A stretch of DNA of 64,000 bases from Vibrio chagasii (GCF_024347355.1 NZ_AP025466.1:1736001-1800000); one strand, 5' to 3'. Positions 18,261 to 27,577 are shown, counted from the stretch's first letter. Translations and numbers: made by a program. Notes: generated by a model not told the origin, from the sequence alone.

Positions 18261-19598
18261 TCACTTAAGCGGAGCTGCTTTGCGATTAATTGGGTAGCGA
18301 GTCTTTGATATTTTTACCGCCCTAGGCCGATTAGGCTTAGGGCGTTTGTCTATAAAGAGGATTGATAAGTCTCCCCTTAGACTCTTTAAACGCTTAGGTG
18401 TATTGCCTGGCGATATCGCTTTACTCATCACCTTCAGTTGGCTCGCTATAAACTGACAAGCGTATTTAAAGCTAATTTCATTCGGCATTCTTCCATGTTC
18501 AACTGCTGCCTGACTTGCTTCACGTCTTACCAAATTATAACCAAGCAACAGCCCCCAGAGTTCTTGATAAACAAGGTTTACTGTTTTACTGCGTAATACT
18601 AAGGCATTGTGTTGCATTGAGCTTTTGATATCACGATAACCTAATTCGATTTCCCAACGTTCATGATAAAGTTCGGCTACCGCTTTCGCGTCGTAGTCTG
18701 CTCTTGGAAGGGATGTAAAAACAGTTTTCTGCTTACCTTGTACTTCATAGGTCACCGCTCTGACTTGCCATTTTTCAGGTAAACTAGGGTTCTTTTTGAG
18801 AGCTTGCGGTGAGACGTTCATTTCGATGAGCATATCATTGCTTTCTTCTTCATCTAAAAGTGTGTATTTCAACCCTTTCCTTGCTGGTATCAACCAATGT
18901 CTATTAATACCGCTATTTTGAAGAGAGAGAAGTAAGTCTGCACCGTAAAAACCTTTATCTAGTAACGTCACAGAGTTATCTGGTAAAGAGTCGATGAAGG
19001 GCATAGCAAGTGGGATTTCACCACGCCGATAAGGGCTTATGGCAGCGTCAACGATGACATGAGAACGGACATTCATCATAGTCACAACTCTTAGCATTGG
19101 ATGTGGTGTCTGCCTGCTACTCGAGGTATTACCCGAGCCAAAGTGCTCTCTAAGTTCGGGCGTATCCGCGGTGCGAAAAAGAGCACCGTCTACAGCAAAA
19201 ACTTGTAATCCTTGCCACGTATCATCACGGTATCGTTCAAGACCCCACGTTCGCCCACATTGTTTAAACAACCACTCTGGTGCAGCACTGCCTAAACGTT
19301 GTCTTGCCTGGGTTAAAGCACTTTTTGCTAATAACTCTTCATCAGCCAAGCCATCCGCACAGACATTCATTCTTCGTGCGACTTCGGCAATTGGTTCATT
19401 ACGGAAGAAGGCCATGCCGACAATTAGCCACAAGACCATGTCACTTGGTAGTCGACGTCGGCGAATAGTCGCTTTATCAGAAAGACTAGCTGCCTTAACA
19501 ACCCATTCATCTGGGATATGTTCAGAGAAAGTGGTGAGTTGAGCTACATCAACAGGATTTTCTTCGAGGAAATCGACAAAATAGTTTTGGATAGACAT
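18261..19598 (-). CDS. IS4 family transposase
   Basis: 445 residues, full length for the family. An N-terminal DUF4372-like/IS4 domain is followed by the DDE core: the first Asp in VFAVDGALFRTAD, the second in VTLLDKGFYGADLL, and the YREK-type segment YHERWEIELGYRDIKSS with the catalytic Glu. The C-terminus is Lys/Arg-rich. No frameshift or stop is present, so the enzyme looks intact. Its stop lies 10 bp inside the left end. Confidence 0.95.
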   Translation of the reverse strand: MSIQNYFVDFLEENPVDVAQLTTFSEHIPDEWVVKAASLSDKATIRRRRLPSDMVLWLIVGMAFFRNEPIAEVARRMNVCADGLADEELLAKSALTQARQRLGSAAPEWLFKQCGRTWGLERYRDDTWQGLQVFAVDGALFRTADTPELREHFGSGNTSSSRQTPHPMLRVVTMMNVRSHVIVDAAISPYRRGEIPLAMPFIDSLPDNSVTLLDKGFYGADLLLSLQNSGINRHWLIPARKGLKYTLLDEEESNDMLIEMNVSPQALKKNPSLPEKWQVRAVTYEVQGKQKTVFTSLPRADYDAKAVAELYHERWEIELGYRDIKSSMQHNALVLRSKTVNLVYQELWGLLLGYNLVRREASQAAVEHGRMPNEISFKYACQFIASQLKVMSKAISPGNTPKRLKSLRGDLSILFIDKRPKPNRPRAVKISKTRYPINRKAAPLK

Positions 19599-19602
19599 AA
19601 AA

Positions 19603-19666
19603 AATCGGAAGCCTAGAAACAGGCTTCCGATTATCTCTCAGAAGAAGGATCGGTCAACCGATCCTT
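19603..19666 (-). promoter_or_regulatory. two hairpins in the IS4 transposase leader
   Basis: Read on the minus strand, a perfect 10-bp stem (19645-19654/19657-19666) is followed by a perfect 12-bp stem (19603-19614 with 19621-19632, 6-base loop) and then a T-tract that runs into the transposase ATG. This is the layout of a terminator just before the start codon. Such leaders are known to protect transposase genes from transcription entering from outside; that role here is inference. Confidence 0.65.
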
Positions 19667-19719
19667 ATCTGATCTACATTGCCTTCTACAAGGGCATTGT
19701 GAACTCGTGTTCTTGTCTG

Positions 19720-21090
19720 CTATTCACACGGTGGCGCCATGTGAATCACCGCTAAGCCGCCTAACGACGTTTCTCGGTACTTCTTGTTCATGTCTTTACC
19801 GGTTTGGTACATGGTCTCGATAACTTTGTCTAACGAGATAAGACATTTACTCGTACGTTTTAGTGCCATACGTGATGCGTTGATCGCCTTCATTGCGCCC
19901 ATCGCGTTACGTTCAATGCATGGTACTTGAACCAGGCCGCCAATTGGGTCACAGGTCATGCCTAGCGAGTGCTCCATCGCGATCTCAGCTGCAATACAGA
20001 TTTGCTCGTTGCTACCACCACGAAGGGCCGTTAAGCCTGCTGCTGCCATTGAAGAAGATACACCGACTTCGCCTTGACAACCTACCTCCGCACCCGAAAT
20101 CGACGCATTGGTTTTATATAGAATACCGATAGCGCCAGATACCGCTAAGAAATCTTTGAGCTGCTTGGTATCAAGCTCTTTGATAAAGCGATGGTAGTAC
20201 ATTAAAACAGCAGGGATAACGCCAGCCGCACCGTTGGTTGGTGATGTCACTACTTGGCCACCTGCTGCATTTTCTTCACTCACGGCAAAGGCAAATAGGT
20301 TAATCCAATCCATGATCTCCATTGGATCATTTTCAATGGAGGCATTCGCTTCAAGTTTTTTCAAAAGAGCGGGTGCTCGACGTGTGACTTCAAGGCCACC
20401 ATCTAGGATACCTTCAGTATCAAAGCCACGCTGCATACACAGTGACATCACCTTCCAGATTTGATCTGCTTTTTGGTCAATAGCTTCCATATCTTGGAAG
20501 GATACTTCGTTGCGTAGGATTAATCCGCCAAGGCTCATTCCATTCTTATCAGCGAGCTCAAGGAGTTGGTCAGCAGATGAGAAAGGGAATTCAACTTGGG
20601 TTTCAGACTCTTGTTTGCCGTTTTGCAGCTCATCTGCAGTTGCGATGAAACCACCACCAATCGAGTAGTAGGTCTCCATATCCAGAAGCTTACCGCTCGC
20701 ATCAAACGCAGAGATTGTCATACCGTTTTCATGAAGCGGCAGATTGGTTTTGTGAAAGAGCAAGTCGCTCTCTACATCGAAGTGAATCTCATGGTGACCA
20801 CTCACCATAAGAGACTTGTCTTCAATCGCTTTGCGCATTGCTAGATTAGCACTGGTTATTTTGATGGTATCTGGGCGGTTTCCAAGTAGACCTAACAGGG
20901 TTGCTCGGTCAGTGTGGTGGCCGATACCTGTTAATGATAGTGAGCCGTATAAGTCGATTTGAATACGGGTAACTTGGTCAAGTACAGATTCAATCTTTTG
21001 GGTAAAATTAAACCCTGCGATCATTGGTCCATTTGTATGGGAGCTAGAAGGCCCAACCCCAATTTTATAGATATCAAAAATAGACAGCAT
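19720..21090 (-). CDS. sdaA: L-serine ammonia-lyase (iron-sulfur dependent)
   Basis: 456 residues, the usual length of the single-chain enzyme. It deaminates L-serine to pyruvate and ammonia using a [4Fe-4S] cluster. The N-terminal beta domain begins MLSIFDIYKIGVGPSSSHT, and the alpha domain carries the cluster cysteines in GCQGEVGVSS and in MTCDPIGGLVQVPCIERNAM. GGQVVTSPTNGAAGVIPA is the conserved substrate segment. The C-terminus (GGLAVIHMAPPCE) is complete although the IS4 end lies only 38 bp beyond the stop, so any native terminator is lost. sdaA or sdaB naming cannot be settled. Confidence 0.93.
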   Translation of the reverse strand: MLSIFDIYKIGVGPSSSHTNGPMIAGFNFTQKIESVLDQVTRIQIDLYGSLSLTGIGHHTDRATLLGLLGNRPDTIKITSANLAMRKAIEDKSLMVSGHHEIHFDVESDLLFHKTNLPLHENGMTISAFDASGKLLDMETYYSIGGGFIATADELQNGKQESETQVEFPFSSADQLLELADKNGMSLGGLILRNEVSFQDMEAIDQKADQIWKVMSLCMQRGFDTEGILDGGLEVTRRAPALLKKLEANASIENDPMEIMDWINLFAFAVSEENAAGGQVVTSPTNGAAGVIPAVLMYYHRFIKELDTKQLKDFLAVSGAIGILYKTNASISGAEVGCQGEVGVSSSMAAAGLTALRGGSNEQICIAAEIAMEHSLGMTCDPIGGLVQVPCIERNAMGAMKAINASRMALKRTSKCLISLDKVIETMYQTGKDMNKKYRETSLGGLAVIHMAPPCE

Positions 21091-21397
21091 AGTAACTTCC
21101 TGTGAAGACGGTTCGATGGACGAACTCTGTGTAAAATTTGTATTTTGTTCGTTTCACTTATATGTGTGAAAGCGTTCTCTGTTTAAAACTAACGCTAACC
21201 AGCGTAACCCTGTGGATCCTATGATCGTGCTATTGTGCTTTTAAGCTGCACTTTGATTGTCGAGTACCTTATTGTGTTGCTTTGCAATAGTGAGCATTAT
21301 TGCGAGCAACTTATAAGAATTTCAAAATACTTTTGTTCACAAGTATTGTATACATAATTCACTCCATCTAATCCCCAAAACGAGACTTGAACATAAA
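21091..21397. other. intergenic region, 307 bp, divergent promoters
   Basis: Lies between sdaA (minus) and the DUF218 gene (plus), so it must hold both promoters. AT-rich; contains TATGTGTGAAAGCGTT-like sequence near the sdaA side, but no site I can assign to a named regulator. Confidence 0.4.
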
Positions 21398-22276
21398 ATG
21401 AGCATTAATAACCTCCTTATTGTGCTGGGTAAACGGCTTAATGAGAATGAATTGACTGAGGAAGGAATCAGTCGAGTTGATGCTTTGGTGAAGTATCTGG
21501 CGGAGTCCTTGAACGCAGAGCGTCGCTCGTCTACAGCGGTCGCTTTTTGTGGTGGGGTAACCAAAGGGCAGAGTGTTTCGGAAGCCGATGCGATGCACCG
21601 ATACTTTCGAGAGTTGGAAAGCCTCAGCGAAGTCCCGTTTACTCTGGGAGCGATTTTATTAGAGCAGCATTCAACCAATACTGTAGAAAACATCCAAAAT
21701 TTAGCTGCTGAGATGATAGAGAGTGGTCTGTTTACTCGTGGGCAAGGTGTAAAGATAACGTTTGTGTCGAATGACTATCACTTGCAACGAATCTTTGAGA
21801 TTCAAACGCTAATGGACGAGCAAGGTTTGCTCAAAGTTCTCGTTGAAAAGTGTTCGGCGCTTGGCGTAGAACTGCAGATAGATCGCAAGTTGGAGGCTCA
21901 TGTTGCAGTCCCATATCCTCACAAAACGACTCAAGGTCAGCTGTTTTTATTGATGGATGTGCTTACAACGTACCGAGTGTATCTCGAAGGAGTATGTGCC
22001 GGAGCGTTTAAGCGAGATTTGAAGATGGTGAGGTCGGAGCCAGAAAGGCTTTCCTTGGAAGCTTTGGCGAAAGCAAAAGGCTTAGTCGGAAGTTCACCTA
22101 AGTTTAGTATTGTGGAAAGTCTGCTTCCGGTATTGGAAGGCTGTATTCGAGGTACTCCAGTAGGTACGGATATAAAAAAAGTCAGGGAGTACCTAGCGTT
22201 ACTGGATACCACCCTAACTTTTCTGAATCGATTGTTAGATCCTGAATCGGATCATACGCATCGCTGGTGGCGATAA
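21398..22276 (+). CDS. cytoplasmic DUF218 (YdcF family) protein
   Basis: 292 residues without signal peptide. A Rossmann-like DUF218 core is present: LLIVLGKRLNENELTEEGISR at residues about 6-26, VAFCGGVTKGQ, the acidic/Asn segment LEQHSTNTVENIQNLA, and the strand FVSNDYHLQRI. E. coli YdcF, the closest type, binds S-adenosylmethionine in vitro, and its role is unknown. The C-terminal 100 residues are helical. It is unrelated in location and topology to the periplasmic DUF218 protein at 866-1963. It ends 4 bp before a convergent membrane protein gene. Confidence 0.85.
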   Translation: MSINNLLIVLGKRLNENELTEEGISRVDALVKYLAESLNAERRSSTAVAFCGGVTKGQSVSEADAMHRYFRELESLSEVPFTLGAILLEQHSTNTVENIQNLAAEMIESGLFTRGQGVKITFVSNDYHLQRIFEIQTLMDEQGLLKVLVEKCSALGVELQIDRKLEAHVAVPYPHKTTQGQLFLLMDVLTTYRVYLEGVCAGAFKRDLKMVRSEPERLSLEALAKAKGLVGSSPKFSIVESLLPVLEGCIRGTPVGTDIKKVREYLALLDTTLTFLNRLLDPESDHTHRWWR

Positions 22277-22280
22277 ATCG

Positions 22281-22958
22281 TTATTTTTTTCTGGTGATGC
22301 CTAGAACTGTTTTTAGGCTAGCAAACGCAATTAAGCAGTAGGCAAGTAGTTCTGTGCCTTCTTCTGCAATGTTTTTAACGGCGCGAACGTAATCATCGCC
22401 CATCACATTGTGCCAAAAGCTACCCATACAGAATAGGCGAGAGAATACTAGTAGTAGCATTACGCCTGTCACTAATAGGTTCATGTGTGGAGAAGCCAAA
22501 ATTAGGGCAAGTTGATCGATAGTACGCTTACCGTTTTTTACTGCATAAAAAATAGCGCTGCCAGCAACTAGCGCAGCAGGAAAAACCCAGGCGCCGTGTG
22601 CGATCTTATCAAACCAAAAATCCATTTCACGGATGAACAATACAGCGAAGAAAGCGCTAATGAGAACCGCAGCGTTTTTCACTTCATTTCTCTTTCTCGC
22701 TAGGTAAACAAAAGAACCTGAACTAACGATAAGTAGCAGCTGCTGTAACATTTCTGTAACTGAGATCTCACCAACATTTCCGTTCAATAATACGAAATCA
22801 ATTCTGAGCACTGAGTTAGCAATAATACCAATCGCAAGAACGAATAAAGCGGTTTGACAGCGCTTGTAAATCACTTGAGAGGTTGATTGAGAAACGTTGA
22901 ACTCAGTGGATTCATAAGACATGTGAATTTGCTTTTCCGTTTTCGAATGATTTTTCAT
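22281..22958 (-). CDS. hypothetical multi-span membrane protein
   Basis: 225 residues; a second ATG 36 bases in (22922) is an equally likely start. The N-terminal 25 residues are polar, then about six hydrophobic segments follow, with Arg/Lys between them in agreement with an inner-membrane protein. The last loop contains GSFWHNVMGDDYVRAVKNIAEEGTE, an acidic/His patch. I recognise no named family. It is convergent with the DUF218 gene, almost touching it. Confidence 0.7.
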   Translation of the reverse strand: MKNHSKTEKQIHMSYESTEFNVSQSTSQVIYKRCQTALFVLAIGIIANSVLRIDFVLLNGNVGEISVTEMLQQLLLIVSSGSFVYLARKRNEVKNAAVLISAFFAVLFIREMDFWFDKIAHGAWVFPAALVAGSAIFYAVKNGKRTIDQLALILASPHMNLLVTGVMLLLVFSRLFCMGSFWHNVMGDDYVRAVKNIAEEGTELLAYCLIAFASLKTVLGITRKK

Positions 22959-23164
22959 TTCATTTCAATTCAACTTGTAAATGTTTGTAACAGGTCGATA
23001 TTTTATTTACTTATATATTGGCAGTGTCAGAGAAATGTCAGAAATAAAACAGTGTGCAATTGGTGTGTGTATACGGTAAACCGCTGCCAATTGGCAGTCG
23101 GTTTACGTAATTGATTGAATATAAAAAAAAAGAGGGAGGGATTGGTGGGTATCAGAGTGGAGCG

Positions 23165-23428
23165 CTATTCACTTTTAGCTTCTGAGTCTTGCTCATGATT
23201 ATTTCGGTAATATTCCCATTGCTCAATATGTTCACCGCTATCAAAAACACAATAAGTGGTGCGTTGATTGTTTTCTGTGACCGTGTCTAATTCGCCATCC
23301 TGTTGGACACAATAAACGGCCGCTGGATTAGCGACTGAAACACGTTGGCCTTCGCTATACTCTGCATAGTCGTTTGCACAACCACCTAATACAACGGCAA
23401 ATACAGCCATCAAACCAATTTTCTTCAT
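23165..23428 (-). CDS. DUF333 lipoprotein
   Basis: 87 residues. The lipobox is clear: MKKIGLMAVFAVVLGGC, cleavage before Cys 17. The mature part has the DUF333 block ANPAAVYCVQQDGELDTV followed by YCVFDSGEHIEQWEYYR, with two cysteines that probably pair. DUF333 proteins are small envelope lipoproteins, sometimes called putative hemolysins, without proven function. The start follows AGGAGATAAAC, a strong ribosome site. Confidence 0.88.
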   Translation of the reverse strand: MKKIGLMAVFAVVLGGCANDYAEYSEGQRVSVANPAAVYCVQQDGELDTVTENNQRTTYCVFDSGEHIEQWEYYRNNHEQDSEAKSE

Positions 23429-23795
23429 GTTTATCTCCTACGTGATAACTCTATAGTTGAATACAACAAGTTCTACAGAACCCAATTAGAAGCTCTATCA
23501 AATGAGTATATTTTAGATTTCAGAAAAGGTTGTTCTAATTTGGTCAAGATATTGAAATAGTTTGATATTTCGCCATATTTAGCTGCTTTTTGAGGGCTAG
23601 ATCAAACTAAGCTGGCCGGGTTATAGAAGGGTATTAATTGTTGAGTGGGGGCTTTTCAGAGGCTATGTGATGTTTTCTTGCTTGCCGGCTATGGGGTACA
23701 AAGTTAGAAGGTGTGTTGATGTGAACCGCTATGAACCTCGAATCTATGATTGATTATGATATGATGCCGCCAAATTCAGTTGAGAAGTTAGAGCC
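23429..23795. other. intergenic region, 367 bp, divergent promoters
   Basis: Separates the DUF333 lipoprotein (minus) from the Nudix gene (plus). TTGATTATGATATGAT just before the Nudix gene could hold a promoter -10. I see no other gene, repeat or terminator. Confidence 0.4.
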
Positions 23796-24314
23796 ATGAG
23801 ACACCTAAAAACCACCATTCACCCAGATATCGACCACCTAGATAACAAAACAGTTTACAAGCGTAATGCCGCCAGAGCGATTGTCTTAGATGGTGAAGAT
23901 ATTCTGATGCTGTATACCGAGCGTTATCACGATTACACCATTCCAGGTGGTGGCCTTGATGAAGGCGAAGACGTGATTGCGGGCATGGTCCGAGAGCTTG
24001 AAGAAGAGACGGGTGCAAAGAACATTCATGGCATTAAGCCGTTTGGTATTTTTGAAGAGTTTCGTCCTTGGTATAAAGATGATGCAGATATCATGCATAT
24101 GATCTCCTACTGCTATTCGTGCAAGATCGATCGTGAACTTGGTGAGACGGCTTACGAAGATTACGAAGTTAAAAACGGAATGAAGCCTGTGTGGATGAAC
24201 ATCCATGAAGCAATTGCTCATAATGAAAAGACGATGGCCGAAAGCCCTAAAAAGGGTATGAGCATTGAGCGCGAGACGTTTTTGTTGCATTTGATCGCGA
24301 AAGAAATGCTGTAG
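23796..24314 (+). CDS. Nudix hydrolase
   Basis: 172 residues. A perfect Nudix box runs from Gly 52: G-x5-E58-x7-R66-E67-L-x-E70-E71-x-G73-A (GGLDEGEDVIAGMVREL, then EEETGA). It should hydrolyse a nucleoside diphosphate linked to another moiety, with metal bound by the box glutamates. The substrate cannot be read. The C-terminal part carries a Trp/Tyr-rich segment (FRPWYKDDADIMHMISYCY) that may form the substrate pocket. It stands alone. Confidence 0.9.
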   Translation: MRHLKTTIHPDIDHLDNKTVYKRNAARAIVLDGEDILMLYTERYHDYTIPGGGLDEGEDVIAGMVRELEEETGAKNIHGIKPFGIFEEFRPWYKDDADIMHMISYCYSCKIDRELGETAYEDYEVKNGMKPVWMNIHEAIAHNEKTMAESPKKGMSIERETFLLHLIAKEML

Positions 24315-24893
24315 CCTCACCAAACCTTATATTGCAGTCATTGCACGGAATTAAGTGTTCAGCTGTAACTAAAGCGCAACCGATAATGATCTTTGAACTG
24401 TTTAACTCACCCCGCATTTAAGCAGTTCATCGTTAGCGCTTGCAGCCCCCCCCCCCCCAACTTTGCTTACAGCCAATAGTCATTATTTCTCCAGTTTCAT
24501 GCAGTTTCCTGCTGTTTGAACGACATCTTTATTCGCTTGGAATCTACTTCTCTCACTCCTATCTATGACAAGCTGTCAAATTGAGTTACTTCATTCATCA
24601 AATTGATTCCTATTTTGAAGTTAGTGTTTATTGGGTCTAGAACCTAAGGAGAATGTAGGTAAATAAACTAATACTTTCATGATGTTAGATTTGTTTTCTA
24701 AGTTTAAAAAAACTTGGCTTCACTCTTGCTTAACCTACTTATGCAACTCGTTTTGTCGGCGCCAAAATAAAAAAGTAGACATCCTTTGTCTCGTAGCATC
24801 AGATTTTAGGGACACATTTATTTAGCTTTGCCGTTCAAAGTTTACGTACTTTTCAAGGAAATCGCCTAAGCGAAGAAGAAGTCGAGGTTAACT
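24315..24893. other. intergenic region, 579 bp
   Basis: Contains a run of 13 C at 24446-24458 and then about 430 bp of AT-rich sequence leading to the LruC-domain gene. I see no ORF with coding character. The length suggests a long leader or a complex promoter for the LruC gene, whose ATG follows GAAGTCGAGGTTAACT. Confidence 0.5.
24446..24458. repeat. homopolymeric C13 tract
   Basis: Thirteen consecutive C in an otherwise AT-rich non-coding stretch, 436 bp upstream of the LruC-domain gene and about 130 bp after the Nudix stop. Tracts of this length are prone to slippage. Confidence 0.9.
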
Positions 24894-27005
24894 ATGAAAT
24901 ACAAGCAAATTATTTATCTCATCGGAGCAATAGTTAGTGTCCCGGTCCACGCAACCATAGTGGACTTGGATTTTTCAAATCACATAGAATCAACAAATGG
25001 CAGTAGCAGTTGGGCAGGGCCGACCTACGATGGCGCCTCTATGCATTTTCTAAATGTCGGTACACACGATGGAAAAACCATAGATGCAAAGGTATCCAGT
25101 AGCGTATTTGGTGATGCGACATTTTTGTTTCATGCACCCAATTACAAAGTAGGCGCAACACAACCGTCAGGTGATATTGGTTTTCTCTACCAAACTAATT
25201 CTGCTGGTTCTGCGGGGCTGATTTATACGTTCGAATTTTTTGATGGTACTGACGGTCTCTCAGGTACGTTCTCTGTTCCTTACACCATCCCTGAATTTGA
25301 AATGATTGGCTATGACATTGATGGTGAGCCCGTTCAGTCAGAGCAAGTTCGAGTATTTAAAAGTGAAGGTTTTTACAGTTACCAGCTAGGTAGTGCGAGT
25401 GCCAGCTTGACTGCTGAAGAGAGTGCTGATGGCAATTCAGTTCTCTTCACCGGACCAGGCACCAATTATTCTGAAACTGATACGTCAGGTGCGGTTAAGT
25501 TTACCTACAAAAATACCTCTATTGTTACCCTTCAGTTTGAAACTGTTACAACGAGTGGCAGTGGCTTCCCTAACCCAATCTTTTCAGCGTTTGATGGTAA
25601 CTGGGATTTAAGTGGTTTTACGAATCCGATAGAGAGTTCCAATGAGTCTGATTTCGGCGATGCGCCGGATACCTATGGAACATTACAAGCAAGCAACGGT
25701 GCGGAGCATGCTGTTTCTTCAACGCTCTATCTCGGGGCTAATATCGATGCTGATTCTGACGGACAACCGGGCGCCTTATCAAACGGTGATGACTTGGATG
25801 TTGACGGGAATGATGACGACGGTATTACGCTACTTACTAACTTAGAAATTGGTTTGGATAGTCTCATCAACGTCAACGTTGTGGGTAATGGTTACCTACA
25901 AGCTTGGGCTGACTGGGACTTGAGTGGTACTTTCGATGATGATGAACAAATCTTGAAAAACCATTCGGTTGTTGAAGGGGGCCAAGTGGTTCCAATTCGA
26001 GTGGCTGATGATGCGAGTGTGGGGACTGTACAAACACGTTTCCGTCTAGCGAGCAGCCCTAACATCCCAAGTGATGGTTACGTTGGTGACGGGGAAGTCG
26101 AGGATTACGTGTTCAACGTGACTGATCCGGGAACCACAATTCAACACTCTAACTACTACACTGCAGCGTTCGAAGATAACTGGCCTGAAGTTGGTGACTT
26201 CGATTTAAACGATGTTGTCGTTTATTACCGAACCACCATTCTGAGTAAAGACGATGCTGTATTGCGTATGGATATCAGCGGTAGCATCATGGCCTACGGT
26301 GCCTCTTATGGTAACGGCTTAGGTTGGAAATTGAGTGGCTTTGATGAGTCGGATGTCGACTTGCAGACCGCCAGAGTGCAGAAAAACGGCGCAACTCGTG
26401 TGAATATCTCACCGTTTACGGGCGAAGACAAATCGGTTGCATCACCAGGAGGTGACCTTGTTGTTGTCGCTTCGTTGAACTTAAAAAATGATATCCCTAT
26501 TAACGATGAGTGTATGTTCCACCGTACCAACCCATCTTGTAATCCGTCTCTTGAGTCAGATCAAATGACGTTTAGCATCTCACTACCGTTTAACGACGAC
26601 GATCAACCAACGGTGAGTTCACTTCTGCCACTAAGTGGTTTCGACCCATTCATCTTCGGTCCGGGTGAAGGGTATTACCATGGCTCTAGCTTTACTGGCT
26701 CTCCGGGTAAAGATCTTGAGATTCACACAGCGGATCTTCCACCAACGTCACGTGGTACGTTAGTAAGCGACTTTTACGGTGTGGCACAAGATGATTCAGA
26801 TCCAGATAGTGGAAAATACTACAGAACTACGCAGAACATGCCTTGGGGTATCTTAATTTCATCTCCTTGGAATCACCCATCCGAGTACATTGATATCAGT
26901 GAAGCGTTCCCAGACTTTGCAGAATGGGCGACGTCTGGCGGTTCTTCTAAACCTACTTGGTATCTAAACCCTAACTCAGACAAAACTTGGTCTACTGAAG
27001 ATTAA
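24894..27005 (+). CDS. LruC domain secreted protein with GEVED segment
   Basis: 703 residues. The signal peptide MKYKQIIYLIGAIVSVPVHA is followed by a beta-rich N-terminal region (about 21-245), then a segment with SDFGDAPDTYGTL and an acidic Asp/Asn-rich stretch (NIDADSDGQPG, DDLDVDGNDDDG) that may bind calcium, ending in DGYVGDGEVEDYVFNV, the GEVED hallmark. From about residue 425 the LruC domain starts (FEDNWPEVGDFDLNDVVVYY) and runs to the C-terminus. LruC proteins are exported and often lie beside small lipoproteins; the function is unknown. Its lipoprotein partner begins 13 bp downstream. No C-terminal sorting signal is seen. Confidence 0.85.
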   Translation: MKYKQIIYLIGAIVSVPVHATIVDLDFSNHIESTNGSSSWAGPTYDGASMHFLNVGTHDGKTIDAKVSSSVFGDATFLFHAPNYKVGATQPSGDIGFLYQTNSAGSAGLIYTFEFFDGTDGLSGTFSVPYTIPEFEMIGYDIDGEPVQSEQVRVFKSEGFYSYQLGSASASLTAEESADGNSVLFTGPGTNYSETDTSGAVKFTYKNTSIVTLQFETVTTSGSGFPNPIFSAFDGNWDLSGFTNPIESSNESDFGDAPDTYGTLQASNGAEHAVSSTLYLGANIDADSDGQPGALSNGDDLDVDGNDDDGITLLTNLEIGLDSLINVNVVGNGYLQAWADWDLSGTFDDDEQILKNHSVVEGGQVVPIRVADDASVGTVQTRFRLASSPNIPSDGYVGDGEVEDYVFNVTDPGTTIQHSNYYTAAFEDNWPEVGDFDLNDVVVYYRTTILSKDDAVLRMDISGSIMAYGASYGNGLGWKLSGFDESDVDLQTARVQKNGATRVNISPFTGEDKSVASPGGDLVVVASLNLKNDIPINDECMFHRTNPSCNPSLESDQMTFSISLPFNDDDQPTVSSLLPLSGFDPFIFGPGEGYYHGSSFTGSPGKDLEIHTADLPPTSRGTLVSDFYGVAQDDSDPDSGKYYRTTQNMPWGILISSPWNHPSEYIDISEAFPDFAEWATSGGSSKPTWYLNPNSDKTWSTED

Positions 27006-27018
27006 TCAAGGAGGATTT

Positions 27019-27531
27019 ATGAAACTATCAAAACTAATGCTAAGTAGTGTGACTCTTGTCTTCCTTGCAGCGTGTGGCGGAGGCGGCGGTGGTGGTGGCT
27101 CTACCACATCAGCTCCAAGCTCTGTCCCACCTGCGGATGATTCTTCATCAGGCAACTCGTCATCTGCTAATAACACAGTGACGTCTAGCATCGCGCCTGC
27201 GGCACAAGTGTTGAGTTCGGTCGAGCTGACCATACCGGAAGGCTTTGATTTCTCAACTGAGAGGGAAGTCGCTGTGACGGTCGATGTCGCAAGTTCACAA
27301 AGTTCGCGGGGCTATTTGAGCTTGTACACTGAGTTTGATGGGGACGTTGTCGACTACACCTCACAAGTGTTAAGAATGCCTATTAATGAAGACACTGACT
27401 TTTCAACAACGCTATTGTTGCCCAACCATGTTGATAAAGTTTGGGTCGAAGTGTGGTACCCATCAGCATTGGGTAGCGAGGTGAGAAACTCATATAGCAT
27501 AGAAAATGACCAAGTCGATGTGATTCTCTAA
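27019..27531 (+). CDS. lipoprotein with Gly8 linker, partner of the LruC protein
   Basis: 170 residues. Lipobox LVFLAAC, lipidated Cys 19, followed directly by eight Gly and a Ser/Thr/Pro/Asn-rich linker to about residue 65. A compact beta-rich domain follows (SVELTIPEGFDFSTEREVAV ... VEVWYP). The Gly stretch after the Cys is common in Vibrio outer-membrane lipoproteins. It follows the LruC gene by 13 bp with a GGAGG site, so the two are co-transcribed. I infer that it displays or tethers the LruC protein at the outer membrane, without proof. Confidence 0.82.
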   Translation: MKLSKLMLSSVTLVFLAACGGGGGGGGSTTSAPSSVPPADDSSSGNSSSANNTVTSSIAPAAQVLSSVELTIPEGFDFSTEREVAVTVDVASSQSSRGYLSLYTEFDGDVVDYTSQVLRMPINEDTDFSTTLLLPNHVDKVWVEVWYPSALGSEVRNSYSIENDQVDVIL

Positions 27532-27577
27532 CATGGTATGAGTGTTAGTTAGCGCTTCATATTCGAACCATTAATAT

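Larger units (their letters stand above)
18251..19682. mobile_element. IS4-family insertion sequence
   Basis: One transposase gene on the minus strand bounded by imperfect inverted repeats. The left end begins GCAATGTAGTTCACTTAA (18251) and the right end read inward is GCAATGTAGATCAGATAA (from 19682), agreeing at about 15 of 18 positions. The ten bases outside the left end (GGCGATTGTC) and right end (CTTCTACAAG) do not match, so no target duplication is present. The left flank is a broken terminator stem whose other half is missing on the right, indicating deletion or recombination after insertion. Confidence 0.85.
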
